Positions 52,769-62,879 of a stretch of 64,000 bases of DNA are shown here, piece after piece. The notes under the pieces are model-generated. The model did no database searches, had not been told where the DNA came from, and saw only the letters and a list, made by a program, of their open reading frames with translations. Source of the stretch: Thioalkalivibrio sp. XN8 (GTDB lineage: Bacteria > Pseudomonadota > Gammaproteobacteria > Steroidobacterales > XN24); contig NZ_JAALFH010000060.1 of the NCBI RefSeq assembly GCF_011058255.1, positions 1 through 64,000 on the forward strand, read 5' to 3'. Position 1 is the stretch's first letter, and each line of letters opens with the position of its first letter. A program made the translations under genes and the position numbers.

Positions 52769-54085
52769 TCAGGCCGGCGGCCGGGCCTCGAGGTCGTAGT
52801 CGTCCGCACCGGTGACCTCGACCTCGACCAGGTCGCCCGGCTCGAGCTCGCCGCCGCCGAGGAGCTTCACACGGCCGTCGATTTCCGGCGCCTCGCGGCG
52901 GGTGCGGCCGTAAGCCACGTCTTCCTCGGGATCGACCTCGTCGACCAGCACTTCCTCGATGTCGCCCACGCGGGCCGCCAGCCGCGCCGCGCTGATGCGC
53001 GCCGCGACCGCCATGAAGCGCTGCCAGCGCTCTTCCTTGACCTCGTCCGGCACCGGCGGCGCCACGTCGTTGGCGGTCGCTCCCTCGACGGGCGAATAGC
53101 GGAAACAGCCCACGCGGTCGAGCTGCGCTTCCTCGAGCCACTCCAGCAGGGTCGCGAACTCGGCCTCGGTCTCGCCGGGGAAGCCGACGATGAAGGTGCT
53201 GCGGATGGCCAGCTCCGGGCAGGTCTCGCGCCAGCGGCGGATACGCTCGAGCGTGTTCTCGGCCGCCGCGGGGCGGCGCATGCGCTTCAGCACGCCCGGG
53301 CTGGCGTGCTGGAAGGGGATGTCGAGATAGGGCAGCACCCGGCCTTCGGCCATCAGCTCGATGACGCGGTCCACATGCGGGTAGGGATAGACGTAGTGCA
53401 GGCGCACCCAGGCGCCGAGCTCGCCCAGGCCGCGCGCCAGGTCGAGAAAGCGCGTCTCGTAGCGCTCGCCGCGCCAGGTGTCGGGCAGGTACTTGAGGTC
53501 GGAGCCGTAAGCACTGGTGTCCTGCGAGATCACCAGCAGCTCCTGCACGCCGGCGCGCACCAGGCCCTCGGCCTCGCGCAGCACCTCGCCGATGGGCCGG
53601 CTCGCGAGGCGGCCGCGCAACGCGGGGATGATGCAGAAGCTGCACTTGTTGTTGCAGCCCTCGGAGATCTTCAGGTAGGCGTAGTGGCGCGGCGTGAGGC
53701 GGATGCCCTGCGGCGGCACCAGGTCGGAGAAGGGGTCGTGCTCCGGCGGCAGGTGCGCGTGCACCGCCGCCATGACCTGCTCGTAGGCCTGCGGCCCGGT
53801 GATGCCGAGCACGTTGGGGAACTTCTCGCGGATGGTCTCGGGCCGGGCGCCGAGGCACCCGGTGACCAGCACCTGGCCGTTGGCGGCCATGGCGTCGCCG
53901 ATGGCCTCCAGCGACTCGTCCACCGCGGCCTCGATGAAGCCGCAGGTATTCACGACGACCAGGTCGGCGTCCTCGTAGGTCGGCACGGTCTCGTAGCCCT
54001 CGGCGCGCAGGCGCGTGAGGATGCGTTCCGAGTCCACCAGCGCCTTGGGGCAGCCCAGGCTGACAAATCCGATGCGTCCACTCAT
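52769..54085 (-). CDS. rimO: Ribosomal protein S12 methylthiotransferase RimO
   Basis: RimO is a radical-SAM enzyme that methylthiolates Asp88 of ribosomal protein S12. The 438-residue product has the N-terminal UPF0004 cysteines ([39 protein letters not shown]), the radical-SAM motif [14 protein letters not shown], and a C-terminal TRAM domain. SFVSLGCPK-type N-termini and length match RimO rather than MiaB. I chose the ATG at 54085 over an in-frame ATG at 54127. Confidence 0.95.
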   Translation of the reverse strand: MSGRIGFVSLGCPKALVDSERILTRLRAEGYETVPTYEDADLVVVNTCGFIEAAVDESLEAIGDAMAANGQVLVTGCLGARPETIREKFPNVLGITGPQAYEQVMAAVHAHLPPEHDPFSDLVPPQGIRLTPRHYAYLKISEGCNNKCSFCIIPALRGRLASRPIGEVLREAEGLVRAGVQELLVISQDTSAYGSDLKYLPDTWRGERYETRFLDLARGLGELGAWVRLHYVYPYPHVDRVIELMAEGRVLPYLDIPFQHASPGVLKRMRRPAAAENTLERIRRWRETCPELAIRSTFIVGFPGETEAEFATLLEWLEEAQLDRVGCFRYSPVEGATANDVAPPVPDEVKEERWQRFMAVAARISAARLAARVGDIEEVLVDEVDPEEDVAYGRTRREAPEIDGRVKLLGGGELEPGDLVEVEVTGADDYDLEARPPA

Positions 54086-54106
54086 GGAGGCGGATTCTAC
54101 GCCAGT

Positions 54107-54146
54107 TGGGGCCTGTCCCCAGGACATGTCCTGGGGACAGGCCCCA
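54107..54146. repeat. Perfect 40-bp palindrome between rimO and thiS
   Basis: The 40 bp are an exact inverted repeat with no spacer, centred on ACATGT at 54124-54129; each arm is about TGGGGCCTGTCCCCAGGACA. It lies between the divergent rimO and thiS starts. Its CCTGTCCCC core resembles REP/BIME-type sequences common in gammaproteobacteria. No terminator function fits its position. Confidence 0.85.
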
Positions 54147-54171
54147 GCCAGTGCCGTGTAAAATGGCCGGC

Positions 54172-54372
54172 ATGGAGATCACCCTGAACGGCGAGCGGCT
54201 GGAACTGCCCGACGGCGCCACCGCCGCCGAGCTCATCGAGCAGCTCGGCCTGGCCGGCCGGCGCTACGCCATGGAAGTCAACGGCGAACTGGTCCCCCGT
54301 AGCGCCCACCCCGGCCACCGGCTGATGCCGGGCGACCGGGTCGAAATCGTGCATGCCGTCGGAGGCGGATGA
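54172..54372 (+). CDS. thiS: Sulfur carrier protein ThiS
   Basis: ThiS carries sulfur as a C-terminal thiocarboxylate for thiazole synthesis. The 66-residue protein has [33 protein letters not shown] and ends in HAVGGG, with the essential Gly-Gly end. An in-frame ATG three codons upstream is possible. It precedes thiG by one base. No TPP riboswitch was seen upstream. Confidence 0.95.
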   Translation: MEITLNGERLELPDGATAAELIEQLGLAGRRYAMEVNGELVPRSAHPGHRLMPGDRVEIVHAVGGG

Positions 54373-54373
54373 A

Positions 54374-55174
<801 letters not shown>

Positions 55175-55176
55175 GC

Positions 55177-55893
55177 ATGAAAGAACCGGCCGCAGACCCG
55201 GCCCGCGACGAGGCGACGTCCCGCCACCGCCCCATCCGCAGCTTCGTCCGGCGCGCCGGGCGGCTGACGCCCTCGCAGGCGCGCGCACTGGCGACACTCT
55301 GGCCGCGGTTCGGCATCGACCCGCCGGCCGCGCCGCTCGACCTCGACGCCGTGTTCGGCCGCACTGCGCCGCGCACCCTGGAGATCGGCTTCGGGAACGG
55401 CGAGAACCTCGCCGAACTGGCAGCCCGGCACCCCGAGCGCGATTACCTCGGGGTCGAGGTGCACGATCCGGGCGTCGGCCACCTGCTGCAGCGGATCGAG
55501 CGCGAGAACCTCGGCAACATCCGCCTCGCGCGCCACGACGCCGTCGAAGTGGTCAACCAGTGGCTGCCGCCGGCCTCGCTGGACGAAGTGCTCATCTTCT
55601 TCCCCGACCCCTGGCACAAGAAACGCCACCACAAGCGGCGCCTGGTCCAACCCGGCTTCCTCGCGCAGCTGGCGCGCGTGATGGCGCCGCGCGCGCGGCT
55701 GCACCTGGCCACCGACTGGGCGCCTTACGCGGAGCAGATGCTGGAGGTATCCGAGGCCTCGGCAGAGTTCGAGAATACGGTCGCCGGGGGCGGCTACGCG
55801 CCGCGTCCCGAGACCCGGCCGGTGACGAAGTTCGAGCGCCGCGGCCTGAAGCTCGGTCACGAGGTCTTCGACCTGCTCTACCGCCGCACCTGA
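55177..55893 (+). CDS. trmB: tRNA (guanine-N7-)-methyltransferase TrmB
   Basis: TrmB makes m7G46 in tRNA with SAM. The 238-residue protein has IRSFVRRAGRLTPSQARAL, the SAM-binding LEIGFGNGENLAELAARHPE, and the catalytic VLIFFPDPWHKKRHHKRRL. The downstream DWAPYAEQML and PETRPVTKFERRG are also typical. It starts 2 bp after thiG; thiG-trmB is a common gammaproteobacterial order. Confidence 0.97.
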   Translation: MKEPAADPARDEATSRHRPIRSFVRRAGRLTPSQARALATLWPRFGIDPPAAPLDLDAVFGRTAPRTLEIGFGNGENLAELAARHPERDYLGVEVHDPGVGHLLQRIERENLGNIRLARHDAVEVVNQWLPPASLDEVLIFFPDPWHKKRHHKRRLVQPGFLAQLARVMAPRARLHLATDWAPYAEQMLEVSEASAEFENTVAGGGYAPRPETRPVTKFERRGLKLGHEVFDLLYRRT

Positions 55894-55931
55894 ATGGCGC
55901 AGCGCGGCGTCTCGCGATGTGCCCCTGGGGG

Positions 55932-56573
55932 CTAGACCAGGACTTCCGTGAGGCCGTCGACGGCGTACTGGACGGCCAGCGCGGCGAGCACCACGCCCAG
56001 CAGCCGGCTGATCACCGAACCGCCGGTCACGCCGATGACCCGCATCAGCGGCTGCGTCAGCAGCAGCATCACCAGCGTCACGGCCAGCGCCGCCAGGCCC
56101 ATGGCCAGCACCAGCCCGACGCCGATCCAGTCCTCGGCGCCGGCGGTCAAGAGCAGCATGGTGGCGAGCGCGCCGGGGCCCGTGATCAGCGGGAAAGCCA
56201 TCGGGAACACCGAGATGTCCTCGCGGTAGCGGGCCTCGTCCTGCTCGCGCACCGTGGTCGAGCGCAGGCCCGATTCGCGCGCGAGCACCATGTCCACGGC
56301 GAGCAGGAACAGCAGCACGCCGCCGGCGATCTTGAAGGCCGAGACGCTGATGCCGAGCAGCCGCAGCAGCCAGTCGCCCGCCAGGGCGAAGACGATGAAA
56401 ATGCCGGCGGAGATGGCGATGGATTTCAGCGCCATCTTCCTGCGATAGCCGGGCTCCCCGCCGCGCGTGAGCGCGCCGAACATCGGCACCAGCGAGACCG
56501 GCTCGATGACGACGAAGAAGATGATGAAGGTCTTGAGCAGGTGCTCGGTCATGGCGGGGGGATTTCGCTGCAA
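55932..56573 (-). CDS. MarC family integral membrane protein
   Basis: The 213-residue protein has about six membrane segments with MarC/YchE features: IIFFVVIEPVSLVPMFGALT, AFPLITGPGALATMLLL and VTGGSVISRLLGVVLAALAV. Its function is unsettled in the literature. It is convergent with trmB and divergent from the DUF6763-like gene, with no sign of an operon. Confidence 0.92.
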   Translation of the reverse strand: MQRNPPAMTEHLLKTFIIFFVVIEPVSLVPMFGALTRGGEPGYRRKMALKSIAISAGIFIVFALAGDWLLRLLGISVSAFKIAGGVLLFLLAVDMVLARESGLRSTTVREQDEARYREDISVFPMAFPLITGPGALATMLLLTAGAEDWIGVGLVLAMGLAALAVTLVMLLLTQPLMRVIGVTGGSVISRLLGVVLAALAVQYAVDGLTEVLV

Positions 56574-56688
56574 AGCACACTTGCAGCCGGGGTCTCATGA
56601 ACTATGTTGTGGACAGGGCCAATCGCGACAGGAAGTCGTGTCGAAAGGCGGGCAAGGATAGCAGGCCCGCGCATCAGGGGAAATCGCC

Positions 56689-56982
56689 ATGTCGCTGCCA
56701 ATACCTGCCATCGGAGAATGGTACCGGAAGCCCGGCGGAGTTTTGTTCGAGGTGATCGCGATCAACGACCAGGACGCCACCATCGACATCCAGCATTTCG
56801 ACGGCACGGTGGAGGAACTCGACTTCGCCGCCTGGGAAGACACCGAATGCCAGCCGGCCGACCCGCCGGAGGACTATTCCGGCTCGCTGGACATCGAGCG
56901 GGAAGACTACAACATGGATCTCGAGCGACCCTCCGGCCAGGACTGGAAGGACCCGCTGGAGTACCTGGATCGCAGCGAGTAA
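56689..56982 (+). CDS. Conserved small acidic protein (DUF6763-like)
   Basis: The 97-residue protein is acidic and begins MSLPIPAIGEWYRKPGGVLF followed by EVIAINDQDATIDIQHFDGT and EELDFAAW. This pattern fits small gammaproteobacterial proteins grouped as DUF6763; the assignment is from memory. A beta-rich SH3-like N-terminal half is suggested. Function is unknown. Confidence 0.7.
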   Translation: MSLPIPAIGEWYRKPGGVLFEVIAINDQDATIDIQHFDGTVEELDFAAWEDTECQPADPPEDYSGSLDIEREDYNMDLERPSGQDWKDPLEYLDRSE

Positions 56983-57053
56983 GCTCTCCGGGACTGCCCC
57001 CGGGGGAGACCAGGACGGCTCCGCCCGGGCAAGACACGGAGGTTAACCCCGCA

Positions 57054-57473
57054 ATGCCCTCGACCGTAACCGGCGGCTTCCGCAACGCCGACGAGTGCCA
57101 GGACGCTTTCTATGCCGCCATGCGCGACGGCGATGCGGACGCCATGCGGCGGGTCTGGCTCGCCAACGCGGGCGCGGTCTGCATCCACCCCGGCAGCCTG
57201 CCCCTGCAAGGCTTCGATGCGGTGCTCAAGAGCTGGCACAGCATCCTGCGCAACGGCAGCGGCATCAGGGTCCGGTTCGAGCCGCGCTCGAGGGTGGCGA
57301 TCGATCGCATCGTTATCCACACCGGCCTGGAGGTGATCCAGACCGGCGAGGACACTACGGTCGCGGTCACGGTCACCAACATCTACGAATTGACCGCCGA
57401 GGGCTGGAAGATGCGGCTCCATCACGGCGCGCCGGTGCAGGGCCGGCCGTCGGCGCCGCGCCCCCTGCACTAG
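57054..57473 (+). CDS. NTF2/SnoaL-like protein
   Basis: The 139-residue protein looks like a cone-shaped NTF2-like domain: ADECQDAFYAAMRDGDADAM, VWLANAGAVCIHPGSLPLQG and TVAVTVTNIYELTAEGWKMR with a final HHGAPVQ. Related proteins are called SnoaL-like or DUF4440 and have varied roles. ATG 57054 is chosen at family length, although the frame extends upstream. It ends in a 16-bp tandem repeat shared with the next, convergent gene. Confidence 0.82.
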   Translation: MPSTVTGGFRNADECQDAFYAAMRDGDADAMRRVWLANAGAVCIHPGSLPLQGFDAVLKSWHSILRNGSGIRVRFEPRSRVAIDRIVIHTGLEVIQTGEDTTVAVTVTNIYELTAEGWKMRLHHGAPVQGRPSAPRPLH

Positions 57474-57494
57474 CGCCCCCCTGCACTAGCGCCC
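57463..57494. repeat. Tandem 16-bp duplication across two convergent stop codons
   Basis: CCCTGCACTAGCGCCC occurs twice in direct succession. The first copy supplies the TAG of the NTF2-like gene, and the second supplies the CTA (TAG on the minus strand) of the hydrolase gene. It looks like a recent slippage duplication in the 12-bp junction between convergent genes. Confidence 0.9.
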
Positions 57495-58940
57495 GTAGGC
57501 CAGGAGTTCGCCGGCCAGGCTGTCGGCCACCCCGCCGCCGGCGTTCGCCAGCACCACGATCGCAATCCCCTCCGCCGGCACCATGGCGAGGAAACTGCTG
57601 CTGCCGGCGGTGCCGCCGTTGTGCCAGGTCACCGCGCGGCCGGCGATGTCCGCGTGATGCCAGGCCAGGCCGATACGTTTTTCCAGCTCGCCGCCATGGG
57701 GCCTTGCCTGCAGCGCCGTCGGCACCCAGGCGGGTTCGGCGGCCAGCAGGGCCTGCGCCAGTGCCAGCGCTTCCCGCGCGGACGCCTGCCAGGCCCCCGC
57801 GGGCGCATAGGCGTCCAGCGTCCACGGGGGAACTCTCTCACCGCCCTGGTGCCCGACGGCGCGCCGGCCCTCGACATCCGCCGGGTCCAGGGTCGGGGCC
57901 GCCAGCCCGAGCGGCGCGAACACGCGCTCGGCAAGCAAAGTGCCGTAGGGCTGCCCGCCGGCGCGGGCCAGCAGCTGCCCGAGCAGGGCGCTGCCGAGAT
58001 TGGAGTAGGCGTACGATCCGCGCCCGGACGCAACCACGGCCGGGTCGACCCGCGCCAGGTCGGCGAAGATCTCTGCCGGCGTGCTGCCCGCATAGGGATC
58101 GGGTCCGCTCATCCGGGCCTGCATCTCCGGTCCGCCGGCCAGCCGCGGCAAGCCCGAGCGATGCGTGGCCAGCTCTTCCAGCGTGACGGCCGCGACGAGG
58201 GGATCGAGCTCGATGCCGTCCGGCACCAGCGTGCCGATCGGCTGCTCCAGCCGCACGTCGCCCGCGGCCGCCATTTGCGCCAGCAGCAACCCGGTCAGGC
58301 CCTTGGTGATGGAGCCGGCCTCGAACACCGTGCCGGCATCGGGCGCGCGGCCGTCACCGGCGTCGCCATGCGCCACGAAGCGCGTGCCCTCCTTGTCGAA
58401 CAGTCCGACGACGACCCCGGGTGCGGCCCGCCGCTGGTCCACGAATTCCTCGAGGTACTGCGCCACGATCTTGTCCGCAGGCAGCCGCCCGTCCGGCGTC
58501 TCGCCGGCGGGCACGGCCGACCCCAGGTTCTCCGCCGGCGCCGGCCGGACGTGGAAGCCTTCGACCGTGCCGTCCGGGCCGAGCGCCCAGGTCACGACGA
58601 TCGGCATGGGCGCTGCGCTCCACCGCCCGACGCGCTGGTACACCGTGACGCCCTGCTGCGCGCTGACCCGCTCGGACAGGACCTCCTGCTCCTCGCCGAG
58701 TTGCGCCAGCATGCCGGCACCCGTCTCCGCCAGCGCCTCCTCGCTGCCGAGCGCGGCCCGCATCTGGGGCCCCATCCGCGCCCACAAGGCCGCGGTCTCA
58801 CCCGCCAGCCACTGGGCGGTCAGGGTGCGGCCCGCCTCGAGCGCAGCGGCGTCATCTTCCGCCGCCAGGGCGGGCGGGACGGTCCACGCTGCAGCGCAAG
58901 CGAGCAGCAACAGGACCACATTGCGTGCCGATCTTTTCAT
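57486..58940 (-). CDS. Serine hydrolase of the beta-lactamase/class C PBP family
   Basis: The 484-residue protein has a signal peptide (VVLLLLACAAAWTVPPALA), an N-terminal DUF3887-like segment (about residues 30-130), and a serine beta-lactamase-like domain. Catalytic motifs are SxxK in EAGSITKGLTG, YxN in YAYSNLGSALLG and HNGG near the C-terminus. It may be a D-aminopeptidase, esterase or beta-lactamase-like enzyme. The ATG at 58940 has GGAGGAGAG upstream and overlaps the regulator stop by 4 bp. Confidence 0.88.
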   Translation of the reverse strand: MKRSARNVVLLLLACAAAWTVPPALAAEDDAAALEAGRTLTAQWLAGETAALWARMGPQMRAALGSEEALAETGAGMLAQLGEEQEVLSERVSAQQGVTVYQRVGRWSAAPMPIVVTWALGPDGTVEGFHVRPAPAENLGSAVPAGETPDGRLPADKIVAQYLEEFVDQRRAAPGVVVGLFDKEGTRFVAHGDAGDGRAPDAGTVFEAGSITKGLTGLLLAQMAAAGDVRLEQPIGTLVPDGIELDPLVAAVTLEELATHRSGLPRLAGGPEMQARMSGPDPYAGSTPAEIFADLARVDPAVVASGRGSYAYSNLGSALLGQLLARAGGQPYGTLLAERVFAPLGLAAPTLDPADVEGRRAVGHQGGERVPPWTLDAYAPAGAWQASAREALALAQALLAAEPAWVPTALQARPHGGELEKRIGLAWHHADIAGRAVTWHNGGTAGSSSFLAMVPAEGIAIVVLANAGGGVADSLAGELLAYGR

Positions 58941-59281
58941 GGTGTCTCTCCTCCGTTCTGTTCCGTGGCCGCGCCGAGCAGCGCGGCGAGTTGTTTCCGG
59001 TACCTCTGGAGCGCCTCGCGGCCCGCCGGCGTGATCGCCGCACGCGTCTGCGGCCGCTTGCCGACGAAGCGCTTCTCGATACTCACCAGGCCGCCGGCTT
59101 CCAGCTTGCTCAGGTGGCTGGAAAGATTGCCCTTGCTCAGCCGGCAGGCCAGCTCCAGGAAGCCGAACTCGGCATATTCGGCCTGGCTCAGCACCGTGAG
59201 GATGGCCAGCCGCGCCGGCTCGTGGACGAGGCGGTCGACGCCCAGCACGCCGTCGATCGCCTCGCGCGTGCTGTCCTTCAT
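58937..59281 (-). CDS. Winged-helix DNA-binding regulator
   Basis: The 114-residue protein is a winged helix of the PadR/MarR-like ArsR-fold group: RLVHEPARLAILTVLSQAEY, LACRLSKGNLSSHLSKLEAG and GLVSIEKRFVGKRPQTRAAI. Such one-domain regulators repress their own small operons. It lies between the membrane protein and the serine hydrolase genes with 4-bp overlaps, so all three likely form one transcript starting near the palindrome at 59930. Confidence 0.88.
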   Translation of the reverse strand: MKDSTREAIDGVLGVDRLVHEPARLAILTVLSQAEYAEFGFLELACRLSKGNLSSHLSKLEAGGLVSIEKRFVGKRPQTRAAITPAGREALQRYRKQLAALLGAATEQNGGETP

Positions 59282-59910
59282 TCACCGGTCCCCTCGGCCG
59301 CGAACTCCGCTCGCAGCGCCAGGTACTCGCGGTGCTCGCGCCAGCCGTAGAACACGGCAATCGCAGCGCAGGCGCCGACATAGGCGAGCCAGATGGCCGG
59401 GTAGTTGCCGCCGCCAATCACCACCGCCGACTGGCACATCAGCAGCACGCCGACCAGGAAGTCGCTGACCGACCAGAACCAGCGCCAGGCGACCAGCGGC
59501 AGCGCGGCGACGATCATGGCGTAACCGATCATCCCGGCACCCGGCAGCCGCCCGGCCTCGACGGACTTCCAGGCCAGGAAGCCGAGCACGAGGGCGGAAA
59601 TCACCGCCAGGTAGATCACCGTCCAGCGGTGGCTGCGCTTTTCCTTCGCGGTGGGGGCCTGCAGGGCCCGGCCGTCACGCTGGTAGTAGCCGACCCGCAG
59701 CAGTTCCTTGGCCAGCAGCCACAACGCCGGCGCCAGCGCCAGGGCGATTCGGTCGGCCTGGCCCAGCTCGAGGTAGGCGTTGGCGAGGAAACTGGCGAAC
59801 AGCAGGATGCCGCCGATCACGGAGCTCAGGCCGCCGGCGCTGCGCGAGTAGCGCGCATAGCGCTGGGCCCGCTCGGCCAGCTTGTCGAGGTGCTGAAGGT
59901 CTGCGTGCAT
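59278..59910 (-). CDS. Membrane protein of unknown function, regulator partner
   Basis: The 210-residue protein has about five membrane segments (for example WTVIYLAVISALVLGFLAW and GYAMIVAALPLVAWRWFW) and a short cytoplasmic N-terminus. I do not recognise a precise family. Many bacteria pair such a membrane protein with a one-domain winged-helix regulator. It is the first gene of the operon, starting 19 bp from a palindromic operator candidate. Confidence 0.78.
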   Translation of the reverse strand: MHADLQHLDKLAERAQRYARYSRSAGGLSSVIGGILLFASFLANAYLELGQADRIALALAPALWLLAKELLRVGYYQRDGRALQAPTAKEKRSHRWTVIYLAVISALVLGFLAWKSVEAGRLPGAGMIGYAMIVAALPLVAWRWFWSVSDFLVGVLLMCQSAVVIGGGNYPAIWLAYVGACAAIAVFYGWREHREYLALRAEFAAEGTGE

Positions 59911-59929
59911 GGCTTGCCTCCCGAAAGAT

Positions 59930-59952
59930 GCAAACTAGTTTGCCGCGCAAAC
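59930..59952. promoter_or_regulatory. Palindromic operator candidate for the winged-helix operon
   Basis: GCAAACTAGTTTGC (59930-59943) is a perfect 14-bp palindrome, and a third half-site GCAAAC follows at 59947-59952. It lies just upstream of the first gene of the membrane protein-regulator-hydrolase operon. The AT-rich core contrasts with its surroundings. Autoregulation by the winged-helix protein is a reasonable inference. Confidence 0.7.
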
Positions 59953-59974
59953 CTTATGCCGTCAACCCCTCCCG

Positions 59975-61327
59975 TCAGCCGCTCTCCCGGGCCGCCCGAG
60001 GCCCGTATCGCATCACCACCAGCACCAGCACGATCGCCGGGATGCCGGTGGCGGCGGCATAAATGAAAAACGCGGGGTAGCCGAAGGCGTCGACGAAGAC
60101 CCCGGACCAGCCGCTGATGGCCTTGCCCACGAGTGACATGAGGGAACTGAACAGGGCGTATTGCGTGGCGGTGTAGGCCTGGTTGGTCAGGCTCGAGAGC
60201 CAGGCGATGAAGGCCACGCCCGCCAGGCCCATGCTCAGGTTGTCCCCGCTGATGGTAAAAGTCAGGAGCCGCAGGTCCGGCCCGGACAGGGCGAGGAACA
60301 TGAACATCAGGTTGGTCACCGCCAGCATCACGGCCGCCAGCAGCATGGTCTGCAGCGTCCCCCAGCGCGCCACGAGGACACCGCCGGCCGCCGCGCCGAC
60401 GATGGTCATGATGAAGCCGAAGACCTTGGTGACGCTGGCGATCTCGGACTTGGTGAAGCCGAGGTCGAGGTAAAAGGGGTTGGCCATGATGCCCAGCACC
60501 CGGTCGGAAATGTTGAAGCACAACACCAGGGCGAGCAGCACCAGCGCGAAGCGGCCGTTGCGGCGAAAGAACTCGGCAAAGGGCGAGACCACCGCCGCGC
60601 CGATCCAGGCCGCCGCCCGCCGCAGCGGCGCCCACAGGCCCGCGTGGGCGGACAGATAGCGGGCGATCTCGCCCTCCATCTCCGCCGTGATGGGGTCGAT
60701 GCGGCGTTCCGGCTCGCCGACGGACAGCGTGGTGATGACGCCGACCAGCATCAGTCCCGCCATCACCGCATAGGCCACGTGCCAGTCGTAGAAGTCGGCC
60801 AGGTACAGAGCGCCTGCGCCGCCGGCGAGCACCGCAAAGCGGTAGCCGAAGTTGTAAGCCGCCGCCATGGCGCCCTGGCGGGACTGCTCCACCGCCTCGA
60901 TGCGCCAGGCGTCCACGGTGATGTCCTGGGTCGCCGAGGAGAAGGCCACCAGCAGGGCGAAGGCCACCACCGCGCCGATCTGCAGCGACGGGTCGAGGCG
61001 CGACAGCATGAACAGCCCGCCGGCGACACCCACCTGGGCGAGCAGCATCCACGAGCGCCGCTGGCCGAGCGCCCGCGTGAGCAAGGGCAGGCCCACCCGG
61101 TCCACTACCGGCGCCCAGAGCACCTTGACCGAGTAAGTGATGCCGATCCAGGCAAAGAAACCGATGGTGGCCCGCTCGACGCCGAAATCTCTCAGCCACG
61201 CCGAGAGCGTGGAAAACACCAGCGGGAACGGCAGCCCGGCGGAAAAGCCAAGGAACAGCATCGCCAGCACGCGGGGATGCCGGTAGACCCGGACGGCCTC
61301 GCCCCAGGCCTCCAGGCGGCCCGTCAC
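59975..61327 (-). CDS. AmpG-like MFS transporter
   Basis: The 450-residue transporter has about 12-14 membrane segments and AmpG features: LFLGFSAGLPFPLVFSTLSA, WLRDFGVERATIGFFAWIGI, LGQRRSWMLLAQVGVA and SSATQDITVDAWRIEAVE. AmpG imports anhydromuropeptides for cell-wall recycling. The serine hydrolase upstream could relate to cell-wall turnover, but that link is speculative. It overlaps xthA by 4 bp. Confidence 0.9.
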   Translation of the reverse strand: MTGRLEAWGEAVRVYRHPRVLAMLFLGFSAGLPFPLVFSTLSAWLRDFGVERATIGFFAWIGITYSVKVLWAPVVDRVGLPLLTRALGQRRSWMLLAQVGVAGGLFMLSRLDPSLQIGAVVAFALLVAFSSATQDITVDAWRIEAVEQSRQGAMAAAYNFGYRFAVLAGGAGALYLADFYDWHVAYAVMAGLMLVGVITTLSVGEPERRIDPITAEMEGEIARYLSAHAGLWAPLRRAAAWIGAAVVSPFAEFFRRNGRFALVLLALVLCFNISDRVLGIMANPFYLDLGFTKSEIASVTKVFGFIMTIVGAAAGGVLVARWGTLQTMLLAAVMLAVTNLMFMFLALSGPDLRLLTFTISGDNLSMGLAGVAFIAWLSSLTNQAYTATQYALFSSLMSLVGKAISGWSGVFVDAFGYPAFFIYAAATGIPAIVLVLVVMRYGPRAARESG

Positions 61328-62112
61328 CCGCGGCTGCTCCCGAACTCGAAGTCGTAGTCGAGAATCAGGGGGGCGTGGTCGGAGAAGCGTTCGCCGGTGT
61401 AGATGTCCGCGGCCCTGACCCGGTCACCGAGTCCCGGCGTCACCACCTGGTAGTCGATGCGCCAGCCCACGTTCTTCTCGCGGGCCCGGCCGCGGTTCGA
61501 CCACCAGGTGTAGCGCTCCGGCCGCGGGTCGACGACGCGGAAGGCGTCGACGAATTTCATGCGGTCGAAGATCATGTCCATCCAGGCGCGCTCCTCGGGC
61601 AGGAAACCGGAATTCTTCAGGTTGCCGCGCCAGTTCTTGATGTCGATCTGCTTGTGGGCGATGTTCCAGTCGCCGCAGATGACGTACTCGCGCGGACGGC
61701 GCTTCACCCGCCGCAGGAAATCCTCGAACTCGTCGAGAAAGCGGTACTTGGCTTCCTGGCGCACCTCGCCGGACGAGCCCGACGGCATGTACAGCGACGC
61801 CACCGAAAGCCCCGGGAACACTGCCTCGATATAGCGCGCTTCCGGGTCGAACTCGGCCGAGCCCAGGCCCTGGATGACGCGGATCGGCTCCTGGCGACAA
61901 TAGAGCGCGACGCCGCTGTAACCCTTGCGCTCGGCATCGAGGTAATAGCAGTGGTAGCCCTCGGGCCGGAACATGCCGTCCGCAATCTGGTGCTCCTGGG
62001 CGCGCGTCTCCTGCAGGCAGACGACATCCGCGTGCTGGCCGGCGAGCCACTCGAAAAAGCCCTTGCGGGCGGCGGAACGGATGCCGTTGGCGTTGAGGCT
62101 GATGATACGCAT
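61324..62112 (-). CDS. xthA: Exodeoxyribonuclease III
   Basis: The 262-residue enzyme is an AP endonuclease and 3'-exonuclease in base-excision repair. Motifs: [20 protein letters not shown], the metal Glu in [32 protein letters not shown], and the catalytic His in [16 protein letters not shown]. It is divergent from pyrE, a common gammaproteobacterial neighbour. Confidence 0.96.
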   Translation of the reverse strand: MRIISLNANGIRSAARKGFFEWLAGQHADVVCLQETRAQEHQIADGMFRPEGYHCYYLDAERKGYSGVALYCRQEPIRVIQGLGSAEFDPEARYIEAVFPGLSVASLYMPSGSSGEVRQEAKYRFLDEFEDFLRRVKRRPREYVICGDWNIAHKQIDIKNWRGNLKNSGFLPEERAWMDMIFDRMKFVDAFRVVDPRPERYTWWSNRGRAREKNVGWRIDYQVVTPGLGDRVRAADIYTGERFSDHAPLILDYDFEFGSSRG

Positions 62113-62203
62113 TTCACATGAGAGCTCGGGCCCGGCGTGTATGATACCTGTCGGCGCAACATCGGCCGCGGCACCCCCCCGGCACGCCTTCTCGGAAACC
62201 CTT

Positions 62204-62851
62204 ATGCAGGACTACAAGCACGCCTTCATCGAGCTCGCCCTGGCGCGCGGCGCCCTCAGGTTCGGTCGCTTCACGCTCAAGTCGGGCCGCGAGAGTCCGT
62301 ACTTCTTCAATGCCGGGCTGTTCAACACCGGCGCCGCCCTGGCGGAGCTCGGCGCCTGCTATGCCGACGCGATCGTGGCCGCCGGGCTCGAGTTCGACGT
62401 GCTGTTCGGGCCCGCCTACAAGGGCATCCCGCTGGCCACCGCGGCGGCGGTCGCCCTGGCGGAGCGGCACGGGCGCGACGTGCCCTGGTGTTTCAACCGC
62501 AAGGAAGCCAAGGATCATGGCGAGGGCGGAAACCTGGTCGGCGCGCCCCTGCAGGGCCGCATCCTGGTGATCGACGACGTGATCACGGCCGGCACCGCCA
62601 TTCGCGAGTCGATCGGCATCATCCACGGCGCCGGGGCGGAGCCCTGCGGCGTGGTGCTGGCCCTCGACCGCCAGGAGCGCGGCCAGGGGGAACGGTCGGC
62701 GGTGCAGGAAGTCGAACAGGACATGGGGCTGCCGGTCAGCAGCATCATCACGCTGGCCGACCTGCTGGCGGACCTGGCGGGCCGGCATGATGCCGATGCG
62801 GCGCAGCTTGACGCGCTGCGGGCATATCGGGAACGTTATGGGGTGGCATGA
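62204..62851 (+). CDS. pyrE: Orotate phosphoribosyltransferase
   Basis: PyrE makes OMP from orotate and PRPP. The 215-residue protein shows [57 protein letters not shown] and the PRPP motif [16 protein letters not shown]. The ATG at 62204 matches family length; the frame is open upstream because it overlaps the xthA region. Confidence 0.97.
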   Translation: MQDYKHAFIELALARGALRFGRFTLKSGRESPYFFNAGLFNTGAALAELGACYADAIVAAGLEFDVLFGPAYKGIPLATAAAVALAERHGRDVPWCFNRKEAKDHGEGGNLVGAPLQGRILVIDDVITAGTAIRESIGIIHGAGAEPCGVVLALDRQERGQGERSAVQEVEQDMGLPVSSIITLADLLADLAGRHDADAAQLDALRAYRERYGVA

Positions 62852-62879
62852 AGGCATGGCGGCACGGCGGAGCAGCAAG

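Noticed and set aside
54086-54171. Possible TPP riboswitch before thiS
   Set aside because: The gap is too short and is filled by the palindrome; no TPP riboswitch core motifs were seen.
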